Source of the DNA: Brevundimonas vesicularis NBRC 12165
GTDB lineage: Bacteria; Pseudomonadota; Alphaproteobacteria; Caulobacterales; Caulobacteraceae
DNA length: 64,000 bases
NCBI RefSeq assembly: GCF_001592205.1
Contig: NZ_BCWM01000012.1
Span: 1-64,000, forward strand
Reading direction: 5' to 3'
The notes beneath the pieces were generated by a model. That model ran no database searches, was not told the DNA's origin, and saw only the letters and a program-made list of their open reading frames with translations. Every line of letters starts with the position of its first letter. The stretch's first letter is position 1. Made by a program: the position numbers and the translations under genes. Of this stretch, positions 51,312-59,474 are shown piece by piece.

Positions 51312-52499
51312 CTAAAGCCGCTCGAACACCGTCTCGATCACCCGGCGATAGACGGCCGTCAGCGTCTCCAACTCCGCCGTCGGCACGCGTTCGTCGATCT
51401 GGTGCATGGTCTGGCCGACCAGGCCCAGTTCCAGCACCGGGCACAGGGCGCGGATGAAGCGGGCGTCGGAGGTGCCGCCGGTGGTGGAGGCCTCGGGGCG
51501 GCGGCCCGCTACGGCCTCGACCGCGTCCTGAACCGCTTCCACGAAGGCGCCCGGCTCGGTCAGGAAGGCCTCGCCCGAGCACAGGTGCTCCAGGGTGATC
51601 TGAAGTCCGGTCTCGGCCTGCATGGCCCCGGCCTCGCGGTTCAGCCAGTCGATCAGGGCGTCGCCGGTGTGGCTGGGGTTGAAGCGGATGTTTAGCCGCG
51701 CCGTCGCCTGGGCCGGGATGATGTTGGTCGCCGGATTGCCGATGTCGATGGTGGTGATTTCGAGGTTCGACGGGGGAAAGTTCTCGTAGCCTTCATCCAG
51801 AACGTGGTCGTTCAGGCGGGCCATCAGCTTCGCGATCACCGGGGCCGGGTTGGCGGCGCGCTCGGGATAGGCGACGTGGCCCTGTTTGCCTTGGACGGTG
51901 ATCCAGGTGTTCAACGAGCCGCGCCGCCCGACCTTGATCATGTCGCCCAGCTGTTGCGACGAGGAGGGTTCGCCGACGACGCAGGCGTCGATGACCTCGC
52001 GCTCGGCGGCTAGGGCCTCGACCACCCGTTTTGTGCCGTGCAGGGCGGGGCCTTCCTCGTCGCCGGTGATCAGAAAGGAGAGGGAGCCGGCGGGTTCACC
52101 GTCTGCGATGACCTGGGACACGGCGGCGACCCAGGCGGCGATCCCGCCCTTCATGTCAACCGCGCCGCGACCGTACAGGACGCCGTCCTTGACCTCGGCG
52201 TTGAAGGGTTGCGACGACCACTGATCCGACGGGCCGGTCGGGACCACGTCCGTATGGCCGGCGAAACAGAGGTTGGGCGAGGCGGTGCCGCGCCGCGCAT
52301 ACAGGTTCTCGATCCGCGCATGGACGCCCTCGCCCCCCGGTCCCTCGAAGGCCAGGCGACGGCAGGTGAAGCCCAGCGCCGTCAGATGCCGTTCCAGCAC
52401 ATCCATCGCCCCTTCGTCGGCGGGGGTGACGGAGGGGATGCGGATCAGGTCGCGAGTCAGTTCGACAGGATCGATAACGGGAGTTGATGCGCGGCTCAT
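51312..52499 (-). CDS. dapE: Succinyl-diaminopimelate desuccinylase
   Basis: The 395-residue protein has the M20A/DapE motifs: LIRIPSVTPADEGAMDVLE, CFAGHTDVVPTGP (metal His and catalytic Asp), GRGAVDMKGGIAAWV, LITGDEEGPALHGTK (catalytic Glu-Glu), CVVGEPSSSQQLGDMIKVGRRG and the late GTSDARFI with GLVGQTMHQIDERV (metal His). It releases diaminopimelate for peptidoglycan and lysine. ATG 52499 was chosen; the long frame upstream is antisense to the cupin gene. A 194-base gap without features precedes its end (51118-51311). Confidence 0.95.
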   Translation of the reverse strand: MSRASTPVIDPVELTRDLIRIPSVTPADEGAMDVLERHLTALGFTCRRLAFEGPGGEGVHARIENLYARRGTASPNLCFAGHTDVVPTGPSDQWSSQPFNAEVKDGVLYGRGAVDMKGGIAAWVAAVSQVIADGEPAGSLSFLITGDEEGPALHGTKRVVEALAAEREVIDACVVGEPSSSQQLGDMIKVGRRGSLNTWITVQGKQGHVAYPERAANPAPVIAKLMARLNDHVLDEGYENFPPSNLEITTIDIGNPATNIIPAQATARLNIRFNPSHTGDALIDWLNREAGAMQAETGLQITLEHLCSGEAFLTEPGAFVEAVQDAVEAVAGRRPEASTTGGTSDARFIRALCPVLELGLVGQTMHQIDERVPTAELETLTAVYRRVIETVFERL

Positions 52500-52541
52500 G
52501 TGGCTATGCTTTACGGAAATCGTGCGGAGGCGAGAAGAGCC

Positions 52542-53018
52542 ATGCCCAAGATCAACATCGACAGCGCGCCGACGACGAACGGCACCACCTATCCCGAGGA
52601 ATACGCCGGACCGTGCAAGCCGCGTCGCCGCTGGCGGCTGGGCGATGCGGCGGGGCTGAGCCAGTTCGGCGTCAACCTGCTGCGCCTGCCCGACGGCGCC
52701 TGGTCCAGCCAGCGCCACTGGCACGCCGAAGAGGACGAGTTCGTCATGGTGCTCGAGGGCGAGGTGGTGCTGATCGAGGACGATGGCGAAACGATCCTGT
52801 GCGCCGGCGACTGCGCCGGGTTCAAGTCCGGCGTGCCGAACGGCCATAAGCTGGAGAACCGATCCGGCCGCGAGGCGGTTCTGCTGGAAGTCGGCACACG
52901 CAGCCCGACGATCACCCCCGCCGACTATCCCGACATCGACATGGTGCTGCACGCCGGCGTCGACGGCTATTTCCACCGCGACGGCTCGCCCTATCCGAAA
53001 TACCCAAGAAGAACGTGA
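52542..53018 (+). CDS. Cupin-domain protein
   Basis: The 158-residue protein has a single conserved beta-barrel: HWHAEEDEFVMVLEGEVVLIEDDGE (the first cupin motif with His-His-Glu ligands) and GFKSGVPNGHKLENRSG (second motif with His). The C-terminal DGYFHRDGSPYPKYPRR is typical of a sugar- or amine-related cupin group. The reaction is unknown. It starts 42 bases from the divergent dapE start and overlaps the MFS gene by four bases. Confidence 0.88.
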   Translation: MPKINIDSAPTTNGTTYPEEYAGPCKPRRRWRLGDAAGLSQFGVNLLRLPDGAWSSQRHWHAEEDEFVMVLEGEVVLIEDDGETILCAGDCAGFKSGVPNGHKLENRSGREAVLLEVGTRSPTITPADYPDIDMVLHAGVDGYFHRDGSPYPKYPRRT

Positions 53019-54319
53019 CCACAGAATCCATAGCTGCCGGCTCCGCCGCCCCGCCCGTTCCGCCGTCTCCATCATCTGGGGGGCCAGAAGGCCCGTCCAG
53101 CCCGTGGGGCATTCGCGACTTCCGCCTGTTGTGGTTCGGCCGTGTGGTGGCGGTGCTGGCGATCCAGATTCAGTCGTCGGCCCTGTTGTGGCAGGTCTAT
53201 GAGATCGCCCGGCGCGATCACCCGATCGAGGAGGCCAGCCTGTATTTGGGGCTGGTGGGGCTGTGTCAGTTCCTGCCGCTGCTGGCCTTCACCCTGCCCG
53301 CCGGGGCGATGGCGGATCGGCGCGACAGAAAGCGCACGGTGTGGATCTCGATCCTGGTCGAGGCGGCCTGCGCGGGATCGTTCTTGGCCATGGCCCTGCA
53401 CGGAAACCCGCCGCTGTGGGGTCTGCTGGCGGTCGCGGCCCTGTTCGGCGCCGCGCGGGCGTTTCTGGCGCCGGCCAGCCAGGCCTTCCTGCCGATGGTC
53501 GTGGGGCGAAAGGCTCTGCCGCCGGCCATTGCGGCTCAGTCCATCGCGTTTCAGACCGGGGCCATCGCCGGCCCGGCCCTGGGCGGGGTGATCGTGGGGG
53601 TAAACGTGCCGCTAGCCTATGCGGTGTCGCTAGGCATGTTCCTGCTGGCCGTCGCGGCCTTCATCCTGATCCGCACCAGCGGGAGACCTGCGCCCCAGGC
53701 CAATCCGCTGTCGCCGGTGGATTCGGTCAAGGAGGGTCTGGCCTATGTGTGGAAGACCAAGATCGTGCTGGGCGCCATTTCGCTGGATTTGGTGGTGGTG
53801 CTGCTGGCGGGGGTGGCCCTGCTGACGCCCATCTTCGCGCGCGACATCCTGCATGTCGGACCGCAAGGGTTCGGCCTGTTGCGGGCGTCGTTCGGCGTGG
53901 GGGCCATGGTCATGGCCATCTACCTAAGCCGCTATCCGATCCGTCAGAACGGCGGGCGCTGGATGTTCGCGGCGGTGGCGGTGTTCGGCCTGTGCACCAT
54001 CACTTTTGGCCTGTCGCGCATCGTCTGGCTGTCGGGCCTGGCCCTGTTCATTGGCGGGGCGGCGGACATGATCAGCGTCAATGTGCGCCAGACCCTGATC
54101 CAGCTGGCCACGCCCGATCACATGCGCGGCCGGGTGTCGTCGGTGTCCATGCTGTTCATCGGCGCCTCGAACGAACTGGGCGAGGCCTATTCCGGCGTTA
54201 TGGTCCGGCTGCTGGGCGCGGTTGGCGCGGCGGTGTTCGGCGGGTTCGGCGCCCTGGCCGCGACCGGGGCCTGGGCGACGATGTTCCGGGGGCTGAGGAA
54301 GGCAGATCGGCTGACATGA
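53015..54319 (+). CDS. MFS transporter (EntS-like exporter group)
   Basis: The 434-residue protein has a Pro/Ser-rich cytosolic start (about 30 residues), then about 12 spans. The MFS loop reads GAMADRRDRKRTVWISILVEA, and AFLAPASQAFLPMVVGRKALPPAIAAQSIAFQTGAIAGPALGG resembles the DHA3 enterobactin-exporter group (parts: ASQAFLPMVV, GAIAGPALGG). The C-terminal half has TLIQLATPDHMRGRVSSVSMLFIGASNELG. The cargo is unknown. GTG 53015 overlaps the cupin stop, so the two are co-translated. Confidence 0.9.
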   Translation: MTTESIAAGSAAPPVPPSPSSGGPEGPSSPWGIRDFRLLWFGRVVAVLAIQIQSSALLWQVYEIARRDHPIEEASLYLGLVGLCQFLPLLAFTLPAGAMADRRDRKRTVWISILVEAACAGSFLAMALHGNPPLWGLLAVAALFGAARAFLAPASQAFLPMVVGRKALPPAIAAQSIAFQTGAIAGPALGGVIVGVNVPLAYAVSLGMFLLAVAAFILIRTSGRPAPQANPLSPVDSVKEGLAYVWKTKIVLGAISLDLVVVLLAGVALLTPIFARDILHVGPQGFGLLRASFGVGAMVMAIYLSRYPIRQNGGRWMFAAVAVFGLCTITFGLSRIVWLSGLALFIGGAADMISVNVRQTLIQLATPDHMRGRVSSVSMLFIGASNELGEAYSGVMVRLLGAVGAAVFGGFGALAATGAWATMFRGLRKADRLT

Positions 54320-54325
54320 CGATCG

Positions 54326-54470
54326 CGTCTCCTCCCCACAAAGTGGGGAGGGGGACCGCGCAGCGGTGGAGGGGCTCTTGAAGTCCCGCAGGCTCTAGCG
54401 ATGCGGTGAAAAGCCCCTCCGTCTCTCCGCTGCGCTACGAGCCACCTCCCCATCAGATGGGGAGGAGACG
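54326..54470. repeat. 145-bp intergenic inverted-repeat element with 13-bp perfect ends
   Basis: The element begins CGTCTCCTCCCCA (54326-54338) and ends with the exact reverse complement TGGGGAGGAGACG (54458-54470). Within it, further complementary blocks (TGGGGAGG near 54344, GGAGGGGCT near 54367-54375 and AGCCCCTCC near 54412-54420, and a GCGCAGCGG/CCGCTGCGC pair) make two nested hairpin arms around a short centre. It fills the gap between the MFS and dcd genes. It looks like a dispersed palindromic repeat or miniature element; no coding capacity. Confidence 0.75.
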
Positions 54471-54482
54471 GTCAGGACTGCC

Positions 54483-55508
54483 TCACCACGCCTTGAAATG
54501 CTTCGACAGCTTCAGGCCCTGGTTCTGATAGTGGCTGCCGCTTTCGCCATACAGGCGGCTGGGGCGTTCGGTCAGGGGTTCATAGACCAGGCGGGCGACG
54601 ATCTGGCCGTGTTCCAACAGGAACGGCGTATCGTGCGTGCGGACCTCCAAGACGCCTTTCGAGCCCGCGCCGTGCGCCTCGTCGGTGCCGAAGCCGGGGT
54701 CGAAGAAGCCGGCGTAGTGGACGCGGAACTCGCCGACCGACGGATCGATGGGGGTCATTTCGGCGGCCTGATCGACCGGGATTTCGACGTCGTCGGACGA
54801 GGCCAGGATGTAGAACTCGCCCGGGTCCAGCAGCAGTTCGCCACGGCGCAGGCTCAGCGGCTCCCAGAAGTCGCGCGGATCGTGGCCGTCGATGTGGTCC
54901 AGATCGACCACGCCCGCATGGCGACGCCCGCGGAAGCCGACGATGTCGCCGCCCTGCAGATCGACGCCGACCGAGCGGGTCTCCAGCTTGGGCGGATCGC
55001 CGGCCTTGAGCCTCAGCTGGTTCAGGCGCGTGCCGGGACGGACCAGGATGGAGAAGGTCTGGGGCGCGACCTCCATATAGAGCGGGCCGTCATAACCTTC
55101 GGCGACGTCATCGAAGCTGGCGCCCTGATCGGTCAGCAGACGCACGAAGACATCGACGCGGCCGGTCGAGCTTTTCGGATTGGCGCGGGCGATCAGGCCC
55201 TGGGGCAGTTTCAGCCGCTCCTGAAGGCGCACGATGTAGACGCAGCCCTTTTCCAGCACGACGCCCGCCTCGGTGATCTCGATGGCGTGCATGGCCACGT
55301 CGGCGATGCGGTCCTCGACCTTGCGCCGGCCGGGCAGGAAGGAGGCGCGGATGCGCCAGGCCTGATCCGACAGCCGCAGGTCCAGACTGGCTGGCTGGAC
55401 CTGGTCGTGGTCGAAGGGCGTGTCGGACGTGACGGCGCCGGCGGCGATCAACGTCTCGATGGACTGGGCGGGCAGGATGCCGGGACGGGGCGCTTGGAAG
55501 GAGCTCAT
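54483..55508 (-). CDS. dcd: 2'-deoxycytidine 5'-triphosphate deaminase, tandem-domain form
   Basis: The 341-residue protein holds two dUTPase/Dcd-like beta domains. The first shows LIARANPKSSTGRVDVFVRLLTDQG (about 105-130) and LVRPGTRLNQLRL. The second shows YAGFFDPGFG, LEVRTHDTPFLLEHGQIVARLVYEPL and the C-terminal YGESGSHYQNQGLKLSKHF. Ordinary Dcd is about 190 residues with one domain; this long form is known from alphaproteobacteria. It deaminates dCTP to dUTP for thymidylate synthesis. It reads toward the inverted-repeat element. Confidence 0.93.
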   Translation of the reverse strand: MSSFQAPRPGILPAQSIETLIAAGAVTSDTPFDHDQVQPASLDLRLSDQAWRIRASFLPGRRKVEDRIADVAMHAIEITEAGVVLEKGCVYIVRLQERLKLPQGLIARANPKSSTGRVDVFVRLLTDQGASFDDVAEGYDGPLYMEVAPQTFSILVRPGTRLNQLRLKAGDPPKLETRSVGVDLQGGDIVGFRGRRHAGVVDLDHIDGHDPRDFWEPLSLRRGELLLDPGEFYILASSDDVEIPVDQAAEMTPIDPSVGEFRVHYAGFFDPGFGTDEAHGAGSKGVLEVRTHDTPFLLEHGQIVARLVYEPLTERPSRLYGESGSHYQNQGLKLSKHFKAW

Positions 55509-55589
55509 GGCGTCTGTCTCACACGGTTTTCACGACTTGTCTCCAAGTCGCGCTTGCAGCCCGCGCGCGGCGGGGCGAGCATATAGCCC

Positions 55590-55997
55590 ATGCACGATGG
55601 TCCTGCCTATACCGCCGAGACGAACGGCATCCTGATCCGGGTGCGCCCCAGCTATCTGGCGGGCCAGTCCGATCCAGACGAAGGCCGCTGGGTCTGGGCC
55701 TACCAGATCGAGATCGTGAACCTGACGGGTTCGACGGTGCAGCTGATGGCGCGTCGCTGGACCATCACCGACGGCTGCGGCCATGTCGAAGAGGTGCGCG
55801 GCCCCGGTGTCGTCGGCGAACAGCCGGTGATCGAACCGGGCGGCAGCTACGCCTACGCCTCGGGCTGTCCGCTGGGCACCGACAGCGGTTCGATGGTGGG
55901 CGCCTATTATATGACGGATGCGGACGGGCGCAGTTTCGAGGCGCAGATTCCGGCGTTCTCGCTGGATACGCCCGATGCGCGGCGGGTGCTGAACTGA
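55590..55997 (+). CDS. apaG: ApaG protein
   Basis: The 135-residue protein is a single fibronectin-type fold of the ApaG/DUF525 family: GRWVWAYQIEIVNLTGSTVQLMARRWTITDGCGHVEEV (parts: YQIEIVN, RRWTITDG), GPGVVGEQPVIEPGGSYAYASGCPLGTDSGSMVGAYYMTD. Its binding partner is not established. It is divergent from dcd with 81 bases between starts. Confidence 0.94.
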   Translation: MHDGPAYTAETNGILIRVRPSYLAGQSDPDEGRWVWAYQIEIVNLTGSTVQLMARRWTITDGCGHVEEVRGPGVVGEQPVIEPGGSYAYASGCPLGTDSGSMVGAYYMTDADGRSFEAQIPAFSLDTPDARRVLN

Positions 55998-56115
55998 TCC
56001 AAGGGCGGATGGGGCTGCGTCAACCCGGATGAACCGCAGCCCCGCCCCTGAAGTCTCGCCGGCCGCTTGCGCGAACCGGCGAGGGGGAAGTCGGCTCCCT
56101 AAGGAGCATCTTTTT

Positions 56116-56211
56116 GGCGCTACGTTCGCGACGCGGTCGCTCGCGACTTGAGCGCAGTCGCGCGCCCTGCGCGAAACGCCGCGCTCAAGTCGCGCGAAGC
56201 GCGGTAGCGCC
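56116..56211. repeat. 96-bp REP-like palindrome beside gcrA
   Basis: An outer 8-bp repeat GGCGCTAC/GTAGCGCC (56116-56123 and 56204-56211) encloses an inner perfect 14-bp repeat CGCGACTTGAGCGC/GCGCTCAAGTCGCG (56142-56155 and 56181-56194). The right end abuts the gcrA stop codon by one base. There is no T-run on either transcript side, so it is not a classical intrinsic terminator, though it could stop RNA decay or polymerase. Confidence 0.7.
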
Positions 56212-56212
56212 C

Positions 56213-56749
56213 TTAGATGTAACGACGCAGGCTGCGGGCCAGATCGGAACCGCTTTCTTTGGAGCCGCGACGGACTTGCGGTTGGTAGGCGACACGGGCG
56301 TGTTCGACGCAATAGACGCCTTCCGACGAGCGGCGGCCGCAGAAGCTGAACTCGCGCGACGACGGATCGCCGATCGGCCATTTGCACATGTGGGCGCCTA
56401 GCGTCATCACGGTCGCCGTGCCCGGCAGGTCCGGGATCGGGGCGGGGACGGGCGCGGCGGGTTCGACCGGCTTGGGCTGGACGGCTTCCAGACGGCGCGG
56501 GGCCGAAGGTTGCTGCGCCGGAGCGGCCGGCGCCGGACGCGGACGCGCGGTGCGGAAGGTCGCGGCGACGGTGCGCGCCGGTTGCGACGGGGCGGCCCGG
56601 CCCGACAGGCCCAGACGGTGCACCTTGCCGATCACGGCGTTGCGGGTGACCCCGCCGCCCAGTTGTTTGGCGATCTGGCTCGCGGACTGGCCCTCAAGCC
56701 AGAGCTTCTTTAGCGCGCCTACGCGGTCGTCGGTCCAGCCTGCGGTCAT
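56213..56749 (-). CDS. gcrA: Cell-cycle regulator GcrA
   Basis: The 178-residue protein begins MTAGWTDDRVGALKKLWLEGQSASQIAKQLGGGVTRNAVIGKVHRLGL (parts: GWTDDRV, SQIAKQLGG, RNAVIGKVHRLGL), the GcrA helix-turn-helix. A Pro/Ala-rich linker follows, then the C-terminal sigma-binding domain with CKWPIGDP, FCGRRS and YCVEHARVAYQP. GcrA binds sigma-70 holoenzyme and GANTC-methylated promoters to drive S-phase genes. ATG 56749 has GGAGGGTGG upstream; 56776 would add nine residues. The promoter region carries three GANTC sites. Confidence 0.96.
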   Translation of the reverse strand: MTAGWTDDRVGALKKLWLEGQSASQIAKQLGGGVTRNAVIGKVHRLGLSGRAAPSQPARTVAATFRTARPRPAPAAPAQQPSAPRRLEAVQPKPVEPAAPVPAPIPDLPGTATVMTLGAHMCKWPIGDPSSREFSFCGRRSSEGVYCVEHARVAYQPQVRRGSKESGSDLARSLRRYI

Positions 56750-56769
56750 GCCACCCTCCAGCGAGTTTG

Positions 56770-56906
56770 GATTCAATATCTAGGTCTAGGCTCCCCCTCC
56801 GGGGTCTTGACCTACAACTAATCGTAAACCAGCCGTTAAGGGACGCAAGATGTGCGAATCATCCTGTCCACAGAAACCAGATATTGAATCATCGTTAAGG
56901 TTAAGG
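56770..56906 (-). promoter_or_regulatory. gcrA control region with GANTC, CtrA-like and DnaA-like sites
   Basis: GATTC at 56770-56774 and GAATC at 56856-56860 and 56886-56890 are CcrM sites. TAAA-N7-TTAA at 56825-56839 resembles a CtrA box (one mismatch). CTGTCCACA at 56864-56872 is a two-mismatch DnaA box. A TTAAGGTTAAGG direct repeat follows at 56895-56906. In Caulobacter, DnaA activates and CtrA represses gcrA and methylation state matters; the layout fits that. Confidence 0.5.
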
Positions 56907-56979
56907 CGGCGCCGTCGTTTCCGAGACGATCTCGCCTGATCTCTTGCGAAGCGCGGCGGTCGAGCGCATCTGGCGGGCC

Positions 56980-57810
56980 ATGACCGATACGCCCGATCTG
57001 ATCTCCACCCGGCCTGCCGGCCTGCCGCAGCCGCGTCGCTATCCGGGGATCAACTGGATCGGGGTGCAGACCCTGTATCTGCGCGAGGTGCGGCGCTTCT
57101 GGAAGGTGGGCGCCCAGACAGTGGCGGCGCCGGTGGTCACGACGCTGCTTTATATGCTGGTGTTCGTGGTGGCGCTTCAGAACGCGCGGCCGCCGCTGCA
57201 CGGCACGCCGTTCGCCCTGTTCGTCGCGCCCGGCCTGATCATGATGGCCATGTTGAACAATGCCTTCGCCAACGCCTCGTCCAGCCTGATCCAGGCCAAG
57301 ATCATGGGTACGGCCACCGACTTCCTGACCCCGCCGCTCAGCCCGCTGGAGCTGACGCTGGGCTTTACGCTGGGCGCCGCGACGCGCGGTCTGGCGGTCG
57401 GTCTGGTGACGGCGATCTGCGTGCTGCCGTTCGCGCCTCTGGGCATCGCCAACATCTTCGCGATCGTCTGGTTCGCCCTCGCCGCCTGTTTCATCATGGG
57501 CATGACCGGGGTGCTGGCGGGCCTGTGGAGCGAGAAGTTCGACCACCTGTCGGCGGTCCAGAACTTCATCGTCATGCCGATGACCTTCCTGTCGGGGACC
57601 TTCTATCTGGTCGAGAACCTGCCCGAGCCGTTCCGGGCGCTGAGCCGCTACAACCCCTTCTTCTATCTGATCGACGGCTTCCGTTACGGTTTCATCGGCC
57701 ATGCCGAGAGCAATCTGACGGTCGGCGTCATAGGGTCGGCCGTGCTGATGGCCGTCATGGGCGTGGTCTGCTGGCTGGTGTTCCGCTCGGGCTGGCGTCT
57801 TAAGAGCTAG
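56980..57810 (+). CDS. ABC-2 type transporter permease
   Basis: The 276-residue protein has six spans and the ABC-2 signature region FDHLSAVQNFIVMPMTFLSGTFYLVENLPEPFRALSRYNPFFYLIDGFRYGFIGHAES (parts: NFIVMPMTFLSGTFY, NPFFYLIDGFRYGF). The first loop is IGVQTLYLREVRRFWK. It pairs with an ATP-binding subunit that is not in the window; the cargo is unknown. ATG 56980 is chosen over a TTG at 56944. It is divergent from gcrA across 230 bases. Confidence 0.9.
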   Translation: MTDTPDLISTRPAGLPQPRRYPGINWIGVQTLYLREVRRFWKVGAQTVAAPVVTTLLYMLVFVVALQNARPPLHGTPFALFVAPGLIMMAMLNNAFANASSSLIQAKIMGTATDFLTPPLSPLELTLGFTLGAATRGLAVGLVTAICVLPFAPLGIANIFAIVWFALAACFIMGMTGVLAGLWSEKFDHLSAVQNFIVMPMTFLSGTFYLVENLPEPFRALSRYNPFFYLIDGFRYGFIGHAESNLTVGVIGSAVLMAVMGVVCWLVFRSGWRLKS

Positions 57811-57852
57811 ATCGCTACCTGTTGCGGATCGCTCCCCCGAGAGGTCCGCTTC

Positions 57853-58863
57853 ATGCTGTTTCGTTCGCTCGTCGCCGCCACGGCCCTGTTCGCCGCCACA
57901 TCCGCTTTTGGGCCCGCCTTCGCTCAGGAAGCGACGCCCCAGGCCGGCGACCGCCCCGACATCGCCGCCGGCGCCGCCCAGTTCATCAAGCCCACCAACG
58001 CCGAGCGGACCCAGGTCCTGGTCGGTTTCCTGACGACGCTGGGCTTCACGCCCGAAATCCAGACCTTCGAGGGTGGCAACCAGGCCACCGGCCCGATGGA
58101 AGGCGCCAATGTCGTCGTCACCGTGGGCGAGGGCGACAAGGATATCGTCCTGACCGCCCACTATGACGCGGTGAAGCTGCGCGACGGAACCCTGTCGCAG
58201 GGCATTGTCGACAACGTCGGCTCGGTCATGGCGATGATGGAAGCGGCCAAGACGCTGGACATGGCGCTGGAAGGCCAGCCGGTCGCCCACCGCTTCGTCT
58301 TCGTCTTCACCGACCAGGAAGAGTTGGGCCTTCTGGGCGCCAAGGCCTTCCTGGCGAAACACGGCAAGGACCGGATCGCCGCCGTCATCAACGCCGATGT
58401 CGCCGCCTATGGTCAGACGGTCATGTATGGCGAGAACAATGGGCCGCAATCGGCCTTCGTGCTGGAGACGCTACGCGGCCTGTGCGCCGAACGCGGCTTC
58501 GACTGCATGCCCTATCCGACCTATCCGCCCAGCGACGACCGCGCCTTCTCGGCCGCGGGCGTGCCGGTCGTGTCGATGGGCACCCAGGATGCGGTCGGCG
58601 CCCACCAGATGTGGCTGGCCTTCAACGGCGGCAAGGACAACGGTTTGAAGGAGGGCTTCGTCCCGCCCGTCTTCCAGCGCATCCACTCGACCGAAGACAA
58701 GCTGTCGTATCTGAAGGGCGTCGACGTCGCTCGCTTCGGCCTGTTCATCGCCGACCTGGGCCTGGCCCTGGACAAGAAGCTGGTCGAAATCCAGGCCAAG
58801 GACGCGGCCGTCGCCGCCGAAACCGCGCCGGCGGCCCCGGCGACGACGCCCGGCGGCGAGTGA
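57853..58863 (+). CDS. M28-family metallopeptidase, exported
   Basis: The 336-residue protein has a signal peptide ending PAFAQ. The M28 zinc ligands are in place: LTAHYDAVK (His), GIVDNVGSV (bridging Asp), FTDQEELGLLGAKAF (catalytic Glu-Glu), VINADVAAYG (Asp) and FQRIHSTEDKLSY (His). It is probably a periplasmic aminopeptidase. Its stop overlaps by four bases (GTGA) the reading frame that likely begins the next gene. Confidence 0.92.
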   Translation: MLFRSLVAATALFAATSAFGPAFAQEATPQAGDRPDIAAGAAQFIKPTNAERTQVLVGFLTTLGFTPEIQTFEGGNQATGPMEGANVVVTVGEGDKDIVLTAHYDAVKLRDGTLSQGIVDNVGSVMAMMEAAKTLDMALEGQPVAHRFVFVFTDQEELGLLGAKAFLAKHGKDRIAAVINADVAAYGQTVMYGENNGPQSAFVLETLRGLCAERGFDCMPYPTYPPSDDRAFSAAGVPVVSMGTQDAVGAHQMWLAFNGGKDNGLKEGFVPPVFQRIHSTEDKLSYLKGVDVARFGLFIADLGLALDKKLVEIQAKDAAVAAETAPAAPATTPGGE

Positions 58864-58960
58864 CGACGGTCATCGAGGTTCGCGGCGTCAAGCCGACGCC
58901 GAAGGAAGGTCGGGCGGCCTCAAGGCGTGGCCCGTCGTCCGGCGCTGGGCGAACCTGCCC

Positions 58961-59383
58961 GTGTTGTTTCTGGGCGGCGCCATGCTGGCGACCATCGCCG
59001 TCTGCCTCGGCCTGCCCCTGGAGCGGACCGGCTGGATCGTCGGTCTTCAGCTGATCGGACTGTACGGCTTTATCGGGCTGTCGGCCCTGGCGCATTACAG
59101 GGTCATGGCGGCGGCGCGCCGGTCCCCGATCGCGCAGAAGCCGACCGACTGGCGCATCGATGACAGCGGTCTGGCGCTGTCGGGGGCGGATTTCGACACC
59201 CGCATCGGCTGGCGCAATCTGGTCGCGGTGGTGGAGGAGAAGGATCGGCTGCTCTTCGCAGCCTCGCCCAACACCAACTTCATCCTGCCCTTGCGCGTGC
59301 TGGAGACGGATCAACGGCAGGCGTTGCGCGTCTTGATCGCCGATGTGCGAGCGCGGGGCGTCCTCGGCGCCGGTGTTGACTAA
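58961..59383 (+). pseudogene. YcxB-like membrane protein gene, probable frameshift near 58905-58915
   Basis: The intact part from GTG 58961 encodes 140 residues: two spans (about 1-20 and 26-46) and a YcxB-like soluble end (WRIDDSGLALSGADFDTRIGWRNLVAVVEEKDRLLFA; parts FDTRIGWRNLVAV). The frame is open upstream without a start and would encode LKAWPVVRRWANLPVLFLGG, which completes the first span. A second frame starting GTG at 58860, overlapping the M28 stop, encodes TTVIEVRGVKPTPKEGRA and then loses its GC third-base bias at about 58905. One missing base would join the two. This may be a sequencing error or a real lesion. Confidence 0.6.
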
Positions 59384-59474
59384 GACCCGCGCGCGTCCGA
59401 CAACGCCTGACCGTATTGATCCGGCTCCGTCGCGCTCGCGCCGGGGCCGTCTCGCTTTTGGAGGTCTTGGTCCC

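Noticed and set aside
56836..58449. 537-codon minus-strand frame
   Set aside because: It is antisense to the ABC-2 permease and M28 peptidase, both with full motif sets; its His/Gly/Arg-rich product is typical of a shadow frame.
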